In this document: piece by piece, positions 6,830 to 13,288 of the stretch
Numbering within the stretch: position 1 is the stretch's first letter
Layout of the letters: every line of letters starts with the position of its first letter
Program-made: the position numbers and the translations under genes
Notes under the pieces: generated by a model
What the model was told of the DNA's origin: nothing
What the model saw: the letters and a program-made list of their open reading frames with translations, nothing else
Database searches by the model: none
Assembly (NCBI GenBank): GCA_002396385.1
Contig: DGTD01000010.1
Span: 1-15,601, forward strand
Source of the DNA: Bacteroidales bacterium UBA4345
GTDB lineage: Bacteria > Bacteroidota > Bacteroidia > Bacteroidales > Paludibacteraceae
Direction of reading: 5' to 3'
Length of the DNA: 15,601 bases

Positions 6830-7423
6830 CTATTCAATACGGGAAACCCAAATTTCGTAAAACATAGGGCGACGATCCTCCGAATCGGAAGTCACTCCTC
6901 CATAGATATTACTATTGTAGCCGTTACCGATTTTAAAAGGAATAATAGCAGTACAATGTCCACCAGCATAAAGACAACGGACTGCCTTTATGAAACCCTC
7001 GCCATATATATTAGAGGCTGTTGGAGTTGACAGGATACGCAGACTTGTTGGAGTGACAGAAGCCTGTTCGGACCAATCGTAAACAATAACGCCATCCATA
7101 TTTCTCCCCACATAACGCAAAGTGACCGTATTACCGACATTAGGAGCCAGCGTGGTAGTGTCGCCTTTCTCAATCAGATGGAAATAAAGGCCATCGCTGA
7201 ACTTGTAATATACAGGGTCACCATTCGGGGTCAACCATTCGGTAGATTGAGTTGGCATGAAGTTAACGGTAAAGATTTTGTTTCTTTCAATAAAAGCATC
7301 AATCATATCTTCTTCATCTTCCAGATACTCCGCATACGTTTTCTGGTGTCGGCACGAGCTGAAAGAAACAGCCAAGGAGGCCACACACACGAAAGAGACA
7401 AAAAATGATTTCAATGACATCAT
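6830..7423 (-). CDS. FKBP-like lipoprotein (DUF4827-type)
   Basis: This 197-residue predicted lipoprotein has a signal peptide ending in FSSC (Cys24). After a helical segment (29-50, KTYAEYLEDEEDMIDAFIER) comes a beta-rich domain (about 65-195) that follows the FKBP plan: VGNTVTLRYVGRNMDGVIVYDW (97-117) and GEGFIKAVRCLYAGGHCTAIIP (141-162). Several residues of the classical peptidyl-prolyl isomerase pocket are not conserved, so it is probably a non-catalytic or divergent relative. The arrangement matches the Bacteroidales DUF4827 lipoproteins as I remember them. The gene starts one base after the stop of the FKBP lipoprotein gene, and the two may act together on envelope proteins. It begins with two consecutive ATG codons (7423 and 7420); either may be used. 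Confidence 0.85.
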   Translation of the reverse strand: MMSLKSFFVSFVCVASLAVSFSSCRHQKTYAEYLEDEEDMIDAFIERNKIFTVNFMPTQSTEWLTPNGDPVYYKFSDGLYFHLIEKGDTTTLAPNVGNTVTLRYVGRNMDGVIVYDWSEQASVTPTSLRILSTPTASNIYGEGFIKAVRCLYAGGHCTAIIPFKIGNGYNSNIYGGVTSDSEDRRPMFYEIWVSRIE

Positions 7424-7424
7424 A

Positions 7425-7964
7425 TTATTTAATTACTTTATTTTCAATAGAATTTAAAAAGACAGAGCAACGTATAGGCGAATATGGAGGAACACAGTTC
7501 TCGCGTCCGGAAACCCCATAGGCCAATAATGCCGGTATTATAAAATCGCCCTTTCCGCCAGCCGCCAACATCGAAACCGCCTTTTCAAGGCCTATAGGCA
7601 ACTTTCCTTTCCCCATCTCGACCTTAGTCTGCCGGTTCGTCAACTCGGGACAAGAAGTTCCATCAAGCAAAACGACTGAATAGGTAAGTTTTACCACATC
7701 GCCGTCGACCGGGTAGCGTCCGCCCCCCCTGTTATCGATAGCATACCTTATACCTTCCGACGTTTTATCCATCTTAAGGTGTAACGAGTCGATATAGTGT
7801 TTTATTTCATCGTCTTCAAATTCCACGTACTGCCTATTATATTCAATGAGGTTTTCCTTAGAATGGTCAACAGGCAATTTGTTGACAGGAATCTGTGGAG
7901 CATCGTTACTGCTACAAGCAACGAGACCAACGAAAGCGAAAGCCACAAAAAAAGAGCACCTCAT
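7425..7964 (-). CDS. FKBP-type peptidyl-prolyl cis-trans isomerase lipoprotein
   Basis: The 179-residue product has a signal peptide and lipobox LVAC (14-17), placing it in the envelope. A helical linker (residues 36-68) leads to an FKBP domain (about 85-174) with the hallmarks DVVKLTYSVVLLDGT (89-103), IGLEKAVSMLAAGGKGDFIIP (124-144), ALLAYG (145-150) and CVPPYSPIRCSVFLNSI. These enzymes isomerise prolyl peptide bonds in exported proteins. The frame is open back to 8075, but the ATG at 7964 is chosen because it begins the signal peptide. It lies one base after the TGA of the DHH phosphoesterase gene, giving a TGATATG junction typical of coupled genes. It is followed by a second, more divergent FKBP-like lipoprotein gene. 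Confidence 0.92.
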   Translation of the reverse strand: MRCSFFVAFAFVGLVACSSNDAPQIPVNKLPVDHSKENLIEYNRQYVEFEDDEIKHYIDSLHLKMDKTSEGIRYAIDNRGGGRYPVDGDVVKLTYSVVLLDGTSCPELTNRQTKVEMGKGKLPIGLEKAVSMLAAGGKGDFIIPALLAYGVSGRENCVPPYSPIRCSVFLNSIENKVIK

Positions 7965-7965
7965 A

Positions 7966-9021
7966 TCAGTCTGCAAGTTTAGCCATTTCTTTGTCGAAGT
8001 ATTCCTTATAACGCGGCAAGGCATCGCGCAAGCGCTGGGCAACATCCTCGAGTTGCTCGCCGTGGGCCTCACCACCCGATGCGTTCAAGTGACCGCCCCC
8101 ACCGAAATTCTCGGACGCGACAATATTACAAGGGAAATCGCCCTGCGAACGTAAAGACACTTTGATAAGGTTGTCTTCCTCCTTCAAAAAAGCAGAAAAG
8201 AAAACACCCTTAATCGATAACGGCATATTTACAAAGCCCTCAGTATCACCCTTCCTGTAATTGAAGTTGTTGAGTTCGGCCCGTGACATCGTTATAATAG
8301 ACGTTCCATATTCAGGAATAATCTCCATTTTTGTCAAAGCGTATCCCATCATCCGATAGCGATCGGCAGTGTAATTATTAAACACATTTCTGTGAATCTC
8401 GTCCTTATCAATACCCGCTTTAATAAGTTCAGCAATGATATAGTATATATCGGGGTCGTTCGAATTGTAAGAAAAGGCGCCGGTATCCGTCATCATACCG
8501 GTATAGATGCACATAGCAACATTCACATCGACGGAAAGGCCTCCATTCCATATTTGCATGACACGGTAAAGCAGTTCACAAGCCGATGACATCTGGGGAT
8601 AGGAAATAGTGACATCGGCAAACGGTTCAGGATTGAGGTGGTGGTCAATCATCAGTTTTTTGCATTTGGTATCCCGCACAACAGCAGGCATCCCCTCCTC
8701 ACCGAGTCGCTTGAGCTCGTTAAAGTCCTGACAGATTATAAGGTCGGCCTGGTTTATGGCATTAATCGCGTTTCGACGGTTATCTTTGAAGACAACAATT
8801 TCGCGCGCCCCTGGCATCCACTTGAAAAAAGCAGGGAAAGCATTAGGCAGCACCACAGTCGCTTTCTTTCCCATAGCGCTCAAATAGTGACACATCGCCA
8901 AAGTAGAGCCAACAGCATCACCATCTGGCGAAACGTGAGCAGTAATAACAATATCGTTGGCCTTCATTATCAAATCTTTTGCCTGTAGGGCCAAAACCTT
9001 GTCAACTTTTTGGGTAATCAT
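7966..9021 (-). CDS. nrnA: DHH/DHHA1 phosphoesterase, NrnA-like (nanoRNase / pAp phosphatase)
   Basis: The 351-residue cytosolic protein has a DHH domain with HVSPDGDAVGS (29-39, metal-binding H29, D33 and D35), D99 in IICQDFNE, the DHH signature in MIDHHLNP (126-128) and D179 in MMTDTGAFSY, followed by a DHHA1 domain ending in the substrate-binding GGGGHLNASGG motif (307-317). This is the plan of NrnA, a manganese-dependent enzyme that degrades short oligoribonucleotides and dephosphorylates pAp; related members hydrolyse cyclic dinucleotide products. The ATG at 9021 gives MITQKVDKV, a normal family N-terminus. The upstream in-frame TTG at 9048 lies in the likely promoter region. It is the first gene of a five-gene operon running to 5458. 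Confidence 0.9.
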   Translation of the reverse strand: MITQKVDKVLALQAKDLIMKANDIVITAHVSPDGDAVGSTLAMCHYLSAMGKKATVVLPNAFPAFFKWMPGAREIVVFKDNRRNAINAINQADLIICQDFNELKRLGEEGMPAVVRDTKCKKLMIDHHLNPEPFADVTISYPQMSSACELLYRVMQIWNGGLSVDVNVAMCIYTGMMTDTGAFSYNSNDPDIYYIIAELIKAGIDKDEIHRNVFNNYTADRYRMMGYALTKMEIIPEYGTSIITMSRAELNNFNYRKGDTEGFVNMPLSIKGVFFSAFLKEEDNLIKVSLRSQGDFPCNIVASENFGGGGHLNASGGEAHGEQLEDVAQRLRDALPRYKEYFDKEMAKLAD

Positions 9022-9052
9022 AATAGTATTGCTTCTTTCAAATGACAAATTG

Positions 9053-9060
9053 CGAAGTTA
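9053..9060 (-). promoter_or_regulatory. Candidate -7 element of the nrnA operon
   Basis: On the minus strand TAACTTCG differs by one base from TAnnTTTG and lies 31 bases before the ATG at 9021. No clear TTTG is seen upstream. It is the best candidate for the start of the nrnA-to-tsaC operon but is weak. Confidence 0.35.
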
Positions 9061-9133
9061 CAGAAAAACTTTTAATCGGCGAAGAGATGAAGTGTTCAAA
9101 AGGCACTATGTGACACAGAAGGGAGAAAAGAAA

Positions 9134-9157
9134 AGGGCGAAACAGATGTTTCGCCCT
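9134..9157 (-). terminator. Terminator of the tRNA-Met/tRNA-Glu transcript
   Basis: AGGGCGAAAC (9134-9143) pairs perfectly with GTTTCGCCCT (9148-9157) around a 4-base loop. In the minus direction the stem is followed by a run of T and C (TTTCTTTTCTCCC). It lies 4 bases beyond the 3' end of the tRNA-Glu gene. Confidence 0.85.
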
Positions 9158-9161
9158 AAAG

Positions 9162-9234
9162 TAGCGGATCCGGGATTCGAACCCGAGTCTCAACCGTGAG
9201 AGGGTCGCGTGCTAGGCCTCTACACTAATCCGCC
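9162..9234 (-). tRNA. tRNA-Glu (anticodon CTC)
   Basis: A 73-base cloverleaf is complete on the minus strand: acceptor GGCGGAT/ATCCGCT (G1-U72 closing), D stem GTGT/GCAC, anticodon stem CGACC/GGTTG with loop CTCTCAC giving anticodon CTC, and T arm TCGGG-TTCGAAT-CCCGG. The discriminator is A and CCA is not encoded. CTC reads the glutamate codon GAG. It is 17 bases downstream of tRNA-Met and shares its transcript. Confidence 0.92.
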
Positions 9235-9251
9235 ATATTAAATGTAAGAAG

Positions 9252-9325
9252 TAGCGGGAACGAGAATTGAACTCGTGACCTCCGGGTTATGAATCCGACG
9301 CTCTAACCAACTGAGCTATCCCGCC
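9252..9325 (-). tRNA. tRNA-Met (anticodon CAT), probably elongator
   Basis: A 74-base cloverleaf has acceptor GGCGGGA/TCCCGCT, D stem GCTC/GAGC, anticodon loop TTCATAA with anticodon CAT, and T arm ACGAG-TTCAATT-CTCGT. The discriminator is A and CCA is not encoded. The anticodon stem lacks the three G-C pairs of initiator tRNA because position 31 is A, opposite C39, so an elongator tRNA is favoured. A lysidine-modified tRNA-Ile with CAT anticodon cannot be fully excluded. The gene directly follows a strong promoter and is cotranscribed with tRNA-Glu. Confidence 0.88.
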
Positions 9326-9351
9326 ATTCGCATCATTTTCGTAATGCGTTG

Positions 9352-9382
9352 CAAAGTTAGAGATTATTTCGGACTTTACAAA
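9352..9382 (-). promoter_or_regulatory. tRNA operon promoter
   Basis: On the minus strand TTTG (9379-9382) is followed after 19 bases by TAACTTTG (9352-9359), a full match to the Bacteroidota consensus with ideal spacing, 27 bases upstream of the tRNA-Met 5' end. Confidence 0.75.
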
Positions 9383-9514
9383 CCTTGGAATAGATTTTTT
9401 AAAAGTTTTTTTTGAAGGGAAAACGTATTTTACTGATCACTATATGTGTTAACGACACAACGACGACCCAAAATTCTTCATCGACGCATCTTCGTCTTTA
9501 AAGGCCGCAATATA

Positions 9515-10063
9515 TCACAACCGTCTGACAACGCGGGCCGGATTTCCGACTGCCAAAGAATCGGCAGGCACATCACGAACCACCACACTACCAGCGCCAA
9601 TAACAGAACGATCGCCTATAGTCACTCCAGGACAAACAATAACGCCAGCCCCCAGCCAGCAATCTTCTCCGATAGTGATGGGACTGCATTTTTCTTGCGG
9701 GAATCTCCTTTCAAGATAATCAGTCGGGTGGTTAGGCGTTACCAACTGGCAGTTAGGTCCTAATTTTGTCCGGTTGCCAATCACAATCATACCCCCGTCA
9801 AGCATCGTGGCATTATAGTTTATAAAGACGTTTTCACCAATCACAATGCCATGTCCGTGGTCACAATGGAACGGAGGGTTCACACACGACGATTTTGGCA
9901 GACCAGGTATCAGTTTTTCCAGCACCGTCCTGCACATACCGTCATCGAGAGTAAGGTTTTGTAGCTTTGCGCACAAAGCGTTAGCTCTTCTCACACTACC
10001 GAGGACCTCATCATCATCGAAGCGGTAAAGCAGGCCACTTCGCATTTTTTCGAATTCCGTCAT
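9515..10063 (-). CDS. Maltose/galactoside-type O-acetyltransferase (left-handed beta-helix)
   Basis: This 182-residue protein is an acetyl-CoA-dependent O-acetyltransferase of the Maa/LacA/NodL group, acting on a sugar hydroxyl. The N-terminal helical region has the typical EFEKMRSGLLYRFDDDEV start (3-20). FHCDHGHGIVIGENVFINYN (65-84) and the following hexapeptide repeats form the left-handed beta-helix, with the catalytic His expected at H112 in TPNHPTD. VIGAGSVVVRDVPADSLAVGNPARVVRR (154-181) closes the helix. The ATG at 10063 is preferred over the adjacent upstream GTG at 10066. It lies 44 bases downstream of the UpxY-like gene and is probably cotranscribed with it. The physiological acceptor sugar is unknown, and many chromosomal members act in detoxification or surface-sugar decoration. 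Confidence 0.9.
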   Translation of the reverse strand: MTEFEKMRSGLLYRFDDDEVLGSVRRANALCAKLQNLTLDDGMCRTVLEKLIPGLPKSSCVNPPFHCDHGHGIVIGENVFINYNATMLDGGMIVIGNRTKLGPNCQLVTPNHPTDYLERRFPQEKCSPITIGEDCWLGAGVIVCPGVTIGDRSVIGAGSVVVRDVPADSLAVGNPARVVRRL

Positions 10064-10107
10064 CACAATAACAATACTAAATCGGCACTACACGGCAATG
10101 CCTATCT

Positions 10108-10638
10108 TTAAAGAGGCAATTCGACCACCTCGTCAGGTTTCACAAATCCAGTCGCAACCGTAATCAGACCACCCAGACGTACAACGACGCAACGATTAGA
10201 ACGGATACGCAGATATTCCCCCTCCACCCCCTTGAAAGGGCCATTGGCCATTACCCTCACCATAGGGCCGTGTTTCACATTAAATTCGCGGCGAGGATCT
10301 AGGAAAGAGATGCCATCGTGTATTTTTTCAGCCACTTTAATGAAACTTTCAACCACCCGGTTGTCGAGCTGAAGCCGGCGGCCCGAGGCCGCATCCATCA
10401 CATATTTGAGTTTCCCGCCATCGTATTCACGCTTAGCCTCGTCAATCCGGTCAGCCGGGCCTTGTACGAATACATGTCCGGGCAAGACCTGGGTGCGAGA
10501 GACGGCCCCTCCATTTTCAACATATGTGACAGGAGAGAACTGTTTAATGCCGTTTTGATTGAGAAACAAAACAACTTTCTGGAAGTCTTGCGAAGGGAAA
10601 CGCAACACGAACCAACAAGGAGCATCTGATTGCGACAT
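10108..10638 (-). CDS. NusG-family antiterminator, UpxY-like
   Basis: This 176-residue NusG paralogue of the RfaH/LoaP/UpxY kind binds RNA polymerase and suppresses termination or pausing in selected long operons. The NGN domain (about 8-107) begins CWFVLRFPSQDFQKVVLFLNQ and contains VLPGHVFVQGP (51-61). The KOW domain (about 123-173) contains GPMVRVMANGPFKGVEGEYLRI (124-145) and VVVRLGGLITVATGFV. Length and motifs match UpxY proteins, which in Bacteroides are the first genes of capsular polysaccharide operons. Here the gene stands before only an acetyltransferase gene and is divergent from a ketosynthase operon, so its target is unclear. It has a TAnnTTTG element upstream at 10666-10673. Confidence 0.85.
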   Translation of the reverse strand: MSQSDAPCWFVLRFPSQDFQKVVLFLNQNGIKQFSPVTYVENGGAVSRTQVLPGHVFVQGPADRIDEAKREYDGGKLKYVMDAASGRRLQLDNRVVESFIKVAEKIHDGISFLDPRREFNVKHGPMVRVMANGPFKGVEGEYLRIRSNRCVVVRLGGLITVATGFVKPDEVVELPL

Positions 10639-10665
10639 AAGAAAAATTAAGTCAAATTAGCAAGG

Positions 10666-10673
10666 CAAAAATA
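10666..10673 (-). promoter_or_regulatory. -7 promoter element of the UpxY-like gene
   Basis: On the minus strand TATTTTTG matches TAnnTTTG, 27 bases before the start codon at 10638. No good TTTG lies at the usual upstream distance. Confidence 0.5.
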
Positions 10674-10746
10674 CGTAAAAACGAGATTAGGCACGCATAT
10701 TAAAGTGTTTTTTGACTTAAAAACAGAAAATAACAAAAATTTATTC

Positions 10747-10754
10747 TATTTTTG
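10747..10754 (+). promoter_or_regulatory. -7 promoter element of the ketosynthase operon
   Basis: TATTTTTG matches TAnnTTTG. The upstream half is an A-rich tract without a well-spaced TTTG. Transcription would begin near 10761, leaving an untranslated leader of about 170 bases before the ketosynthase ATG at 10934, unusually long compared with the other leaders in this window. Confidence 0.5.
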
Positions 10755-10760
10755 CATCAA

Positions 10761-10933
10761 TTTTGATAGAAAGGAGCAATTTTATACAAATGGCTGCCAT
10801 ATAGCTAAAAGACGAGCTAGCTACAACTACCAATCAGGCAGAGCAAAGTTCTTAAATATCAAATAAGAGATGAGGCGCATAGGGAATCGGCGCCCTATAA
10901 GAGAAAGCATAAATATAGTATAAAATATATACG
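10761..10933 (+). promoter_or_regulatory. Long, possibly structured 5' leader of the ketosynthase operon
   Basis: The leader contains a TAGCT/AGCTA hairpin (10802-10806 with 10815-10819) and, nearer the gene, two overlapping pairings: GGCGC with GCGCC (10874-10878 with 10890-10894) and ATAGG with CCTAT (10879-10883 with 10894-10898). Their order is that of an H-type pseudoknot or of mutually exclusive hairpins. Two small open frames begin with ATG: a 4-codon one at 10790-10804 preceded by AAAGGAG, and a 17-codon Arg-rich one at 10870-10923 ending 10 bases before the ketosynthase start. The structures are short and the small frames may be chance, so a regulatory role is an inference. Confidence 0.3.
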
Positions 10934-12160
10934 ATGGAAAGAAGAGTTGTGATTACCGGTGTAGGAATTTATTCCTGCCTAGGCAAGAACCTTTACGAGG
11001 TTAAGCAATCACTTTGGGATGGCAAGTCAGGCATCATATTCGACGAAGTACGCAAATCGATGGGCTTCCGTTCTGCGTTGACTGGCCACGTAGACCTTCC
11101 AAACCTGAAAGGGATTTTAAGTCGCAACCAACGCGTATACATGCCCGAGCAGGCCCAATACGCCTATATGGCGACTGCCGAAGCCCTAAAGATCGCCAAT
11201 TTGGGCCAAGACTACCTCGACAGCCACGAAGTAGGATTACTTTATGGAAACGACAGTAGTGCGGAACCGGTTGTAAAGAGTGTTGACACAATGCGCGAGA
11301 AGGGCGATACCACCCTAATAGGTTCAGGCGGCATTTTCCAATCGATGAATTCAGCCGTCACAATGAACCTTTCATGCATTTTCAAGCTGAAGGGCATTAA
11401 CCTCACCGTATCGGGAGCATGCGCCAGCGGCTCACACGCTATCGGCTTGGGTTCCCTCCTTATAAAATGGGGGCTTCAGGATATTGTAGTATGCGGAGGA
11501 GCACAAGAAATCAACCCATATAGTGTATGCAGTTTTGACGGAATCAGTGCATTCTCGACCCGCGAGAGCGAGCCTACTAAAGCATCGCGTCCTTTTGACC
11601 GCGACCGTGACGGCCTAGTACCAAGCGGCGGCGGAGCAACTGTAATTATAGAGAGTTTGGAGAGCGCCATCAAGCGTGGAGCGCCAATACTTGCCGAGGT
11701 TATCGGCTACGGCTTCAGTTCTAATGGCGACCACATTTCCGTTCCGAATGTCGACGGTCCACGCCGCTCGTTAGAGATGGCCATCCGTGAGGCAGGCATC
11801 CGTAAAGAGGAAATTGGCTATGTGAACGCACATGCAACCTCGACCCATGTCGGCGACCAAAACGAAGCCAAGGCCATTGCCGCTGTTTTCGACGATTACA
11901 AGCCGGAAGTAACTTCCACAAAAAGCCAGACCGGGCATGAAATGTGGATGGCTGGGGCCAGCGAGGTAATATACTCAATGATCATGATGAAAAACGACTT
12001 CATTGCCGCCAACATCAACTTTGAGAATCCGGACGAAGACTCTGCGAAACTGAATATTCCAGGACAACGCGTCAGCAAACACTTCGACACGTTCCTAAGC
12101 AACTCATTCGGTTTCGGAGGTACGAACTCTACCCTTATCGTTCGTGACTTTAAGGGATAA
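10934..12160 (+). CDS. FabF-like beta-ketoacyl-ACP synthase
   Basis: The 408-residue ketosynthase catalyses decarboxylative condensation of malonyl-ACP with an acyl chain. The thiolase-fold catalytic triad is complete: C163 in VSGACASGSHA, H300 in NAHATST and H335 in KSQTGHEMWMAGASE, with K330 before it. The C-terminal SFGFGGTNSTL (391-401) is also standard, so it is an active KS rather than a chain-length factor. The GHxxWMAGASE variant replaces the usual GHxxGAAG of housekeeping FabF and is, from memory, typical of ketosynthases in Bacteroidota pigment-type (flexirubin, aryl-polyene, dialkylresorcinol) clusters. It is the first gene of the operon, 33 bases before the ACP gene. A specialised role is inferred from this motif and the neighbours; the acyl substrate is unknown. 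Confidence 0.92.
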   Translation: MERRVVITGVGIYSCLGKNLYEVKQSLWDGKSGIIFDEVRKSMGFRSALTGHVDLPNLKGILSRNQRVYMPEQAQYAYMATAEALKIANLGQDYLDSHEVGLLYGNDSSAEPVVKSVDTMREKGDTTLIGSGGIFQSMNSAVTMNLSCIFKLKGINLTVSGACASGSHAIGLGSLLIKWGLQDIVVCGGAQEINPYSVCSFDGISAFSTRESEPTKASRPFDRDRDGLVPSGGGATVIIESLESAIKRGAPILAEVIGYGFSSNGDHISVPNVDGPRRSLEMAIREAGIRKEEIGYVNAHATSTHVGDQNEAKAIAAVFDDYKPEVTSTKSQTGHEMWMAGASEVIYSMIMMKNDFIAANINFENPDEDSAKLNIPGQRVSKHFDTFLSNSFGFGGTNSTLIVRDFKG

Positions 12161-12193
12161 AATCTAATAAAACAAATAAAAAGACAACATAAA

Positions 12194-12436
12194 ATGACTA
12201 AAGGAGAAATCATCAGCAAGGTCAACAGCCTGCTCGCAGAAGAATTTGAAGTAGAAGAAAGCGTCATCACTCCAGAAGCAAACATCAAGAAGACACTCGA
12301 ACTAGACAGTCTCAGCCTTGTCGACCTTGTTGCCCTTATCGATGGCGAGTTCGGTATCAAAACCAATGGCGCAGAAATGAGCAAAGTTGGAACATTCAGC
12401 GAACTGTACGACTTCATTGAATCAAAGATTGCATAA
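12194..12436 (+). CDS. Acyl carrier protein
   Basis: This 80-residue acidic protein has the four-helix ACP layout and the phosphopantetheine attachment motif LELDSLSLVDLV, with Ser39 as the modified residue. DSLS instead of the housekeeping DSLD is common in ACPs of specialised pathways. It would carry the growing chain between the ketosynthase and the two dehydratase-like proteins encoded around it. The gene lies 33 bases after the ketosynthase gene and 8 bases before the first hotdog gene. No phosphopantetheinyl transferase gene is present in the window, so modification must come from elsewhere in the genome. Confidence 0.93.
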   Translation: MTKGEIISKVNSLLAEEFEVEESVITPEANIKKTLELDSLSLVDLVALIDGEFGIKTNGAEMSKVGTFSELYDFIESKIA

Positions 12437-12444
12437 CAAACGAA

Positions 12445-12870
12445 ATGCAACAAGGCGAAGAGATAAAGCAACTGATTCCACAACGCGAGCCCATAATGAT
12501 GATCGACACCTTCTATGGTGCCACAGAAACAACTGGGAAATCGGGCTTAACCGTTTTAGCAGACAACGTGTTCTGCGAAGACGGGCAATTGCGCGAAATG
12601 GGAGTCATTGAACATATAGCCCAAACCTGTGCTGCTTACAACGGGGTCAAAAATAAAAAAAACAACGGAGTAGAAAGCAAGCCGAAATTAGGGTATATTG
12701 GAGAAATAAAAAAATGTCAGATTGCGCGTTTGCCCCGCATAGGCGAGCAACTCGTCACAGAAGTTGAGGCAACCGCACAGGTGATGAATGTAACCCTGAT
12801 GGAGGCAACGACAAAAATTGGATCCGAGACCATCGCTTCATGTCAAATAAAGTTGTTTGAGGAGGACTGA
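12445..12870 (+). CDS. Hotdog-fold 3-hydroxyacyl-ACP dehydratase subunit, ApeP/FabZ-like
   Basis: This 141-residue single-hotdog protein begins like FabZ (LIPQREPIMMIDTFYG, residues 10-25) and carries the central helix GVIEHIAQTCAAYNG (53-67). E56 in IEHIAQ aligns with the catalytic Glu of FabZ (EAMAQ). The catalytic His of FabZ lies 14 residues earlier; here that position is V42 in NVFCEDG, so the HFPG half of the site is missing. This is the pattern of ApeP-type subunits of aryl-polyene clusters. It is encoded 2 bases before a second hotdog protein that has the His but lacks the Glu, so the two most likely form a heterodimeric dehydratase that removes water from 3-hydroxyacyl-ACP. An isolated thioester-binding role is the alternative. 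Confidence 0.85.
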   Translation: MQQGEEIKQLIPQREPIMMIDTFYGATETTGKSGLTVLADNVFCEDGQLREMGVIEHIAQTCAAYNGVKNKKNNGVESKPKLGYIGEIKKCQIARLPRIGEQLVTEVEATAQVMNVTLMEATTKIGSETIASCQIKLFEED

Positions 12871-12872
12871 CC

Positions 12873-13247
12873 ATGCTGAAAGACGATTTTTTCACCATTA
12901 CAGGGAAAGAGAACGGAGAAGGGCAGGTAGTCTACCATATTGAACTCAACCCCAACCACCCCATCTTTAGAGGACACTTCCCAGGGAACCCGATATCGCC
13001 CGGAGTCTGCAATATAGGCATGATAAAGGTGTGCGCAGAAGAAGAGACTGGCAGCAATCTGTTTATCGGCAACTTGAAGCAATGCAAATTCAGCCACCTC
13101 GTCACCCCCGGCGAAAACAAGGAACTAGACATAGTGCTGAAGTTAGAAGACACCGGCGACATAGTAAAAATAGCCGCTTCAATAATAAAAGGCGACACAA
13201 AATTTATGGAGTTAAAAGCCGAAGCTTCTAAAGAACAAAAAGCATAG
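12873..13247 (+). CDS. Hotdog-fold dehydratase subunit, ApeI/FabZ-like
   Basis: This 124-residue single-hotdog protein has the FabZ/FabA active-site loop NHPIFRGHFPGNPISPGV (28-45) with catalytic H35. The acidic residue expected 14 positions later (Glu in FabZ, Asp in ApeI-like proteins) is G49, in GVCNIGMIKV. Alone it therefore holds half a dehydratase site. The gene follows the ApeP-like gene by 2 bases, and a good Shine-Dalgarno stretch (GAGGAGG, 12860-12866) lies just upstream, unusual for this lineage, so coupled translation and a 1:1 complex are likely. It would act on ACP-bound 3-hydroxyacyl chains in the cytosol. A 128-base gap separates it from the next gene. Family assignment is firm; the heterodimer is inferred. 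Confidence 0.85.
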   Translation: MLKDDFFTITGKENGEGQVVYHIELNPNHPIFRGHFPGNPISPGVCNIGMIKVCAEEETGSNLFIGNLKQCKFSHLVTPGENKELDIVLKLEDTGDIVKIAASIIKGDTKFMELKAEASKEQKA

Positions 13248-13261
13248 CTAACAGGAAAAGT

Positions 13262-13277
13262 CCAACTACACAGTTGG
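13262..13277 (+). repeat. Perfect small hairpin in the operon's internal gap
   Basis: CCAACT (13262-13267), loop ACAC, AGTTGG (13272-13277) form a perfect 6-bp stem 14 bases after the stop of the second hotdog gene. No T-run follows, so it is not a terminator. It may protect the upstream mRNA 3' end or be a binding site, or be chance. Confidence 0.35.
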
Positions 13278-13288
13278 CAAATATACAG

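Noticed and set aside
6240..6860. A 206-codon + strand open frame opposite the SpoU methyltransferase gene
   Set aside because: All three SpoU motifs are intact on the minus strand; the opposite frame has no family features and no promoter.
7965..8075. N-terminal extension of the FKBP lipoprotein frame to 8075
   Set aside because: It overlaps the end of the DHH phosphoesterase gene and would bury the signal peptide and lipobox that begin at 7964.
11896..12483. A 195-codon minus-strand open frame spanning the ketosynthase end and ACP
   Set aside because: It is antisense to two clear genes with intact catalytic motifs and has the Ser/Leu-rich make-up of an antisense artefact.
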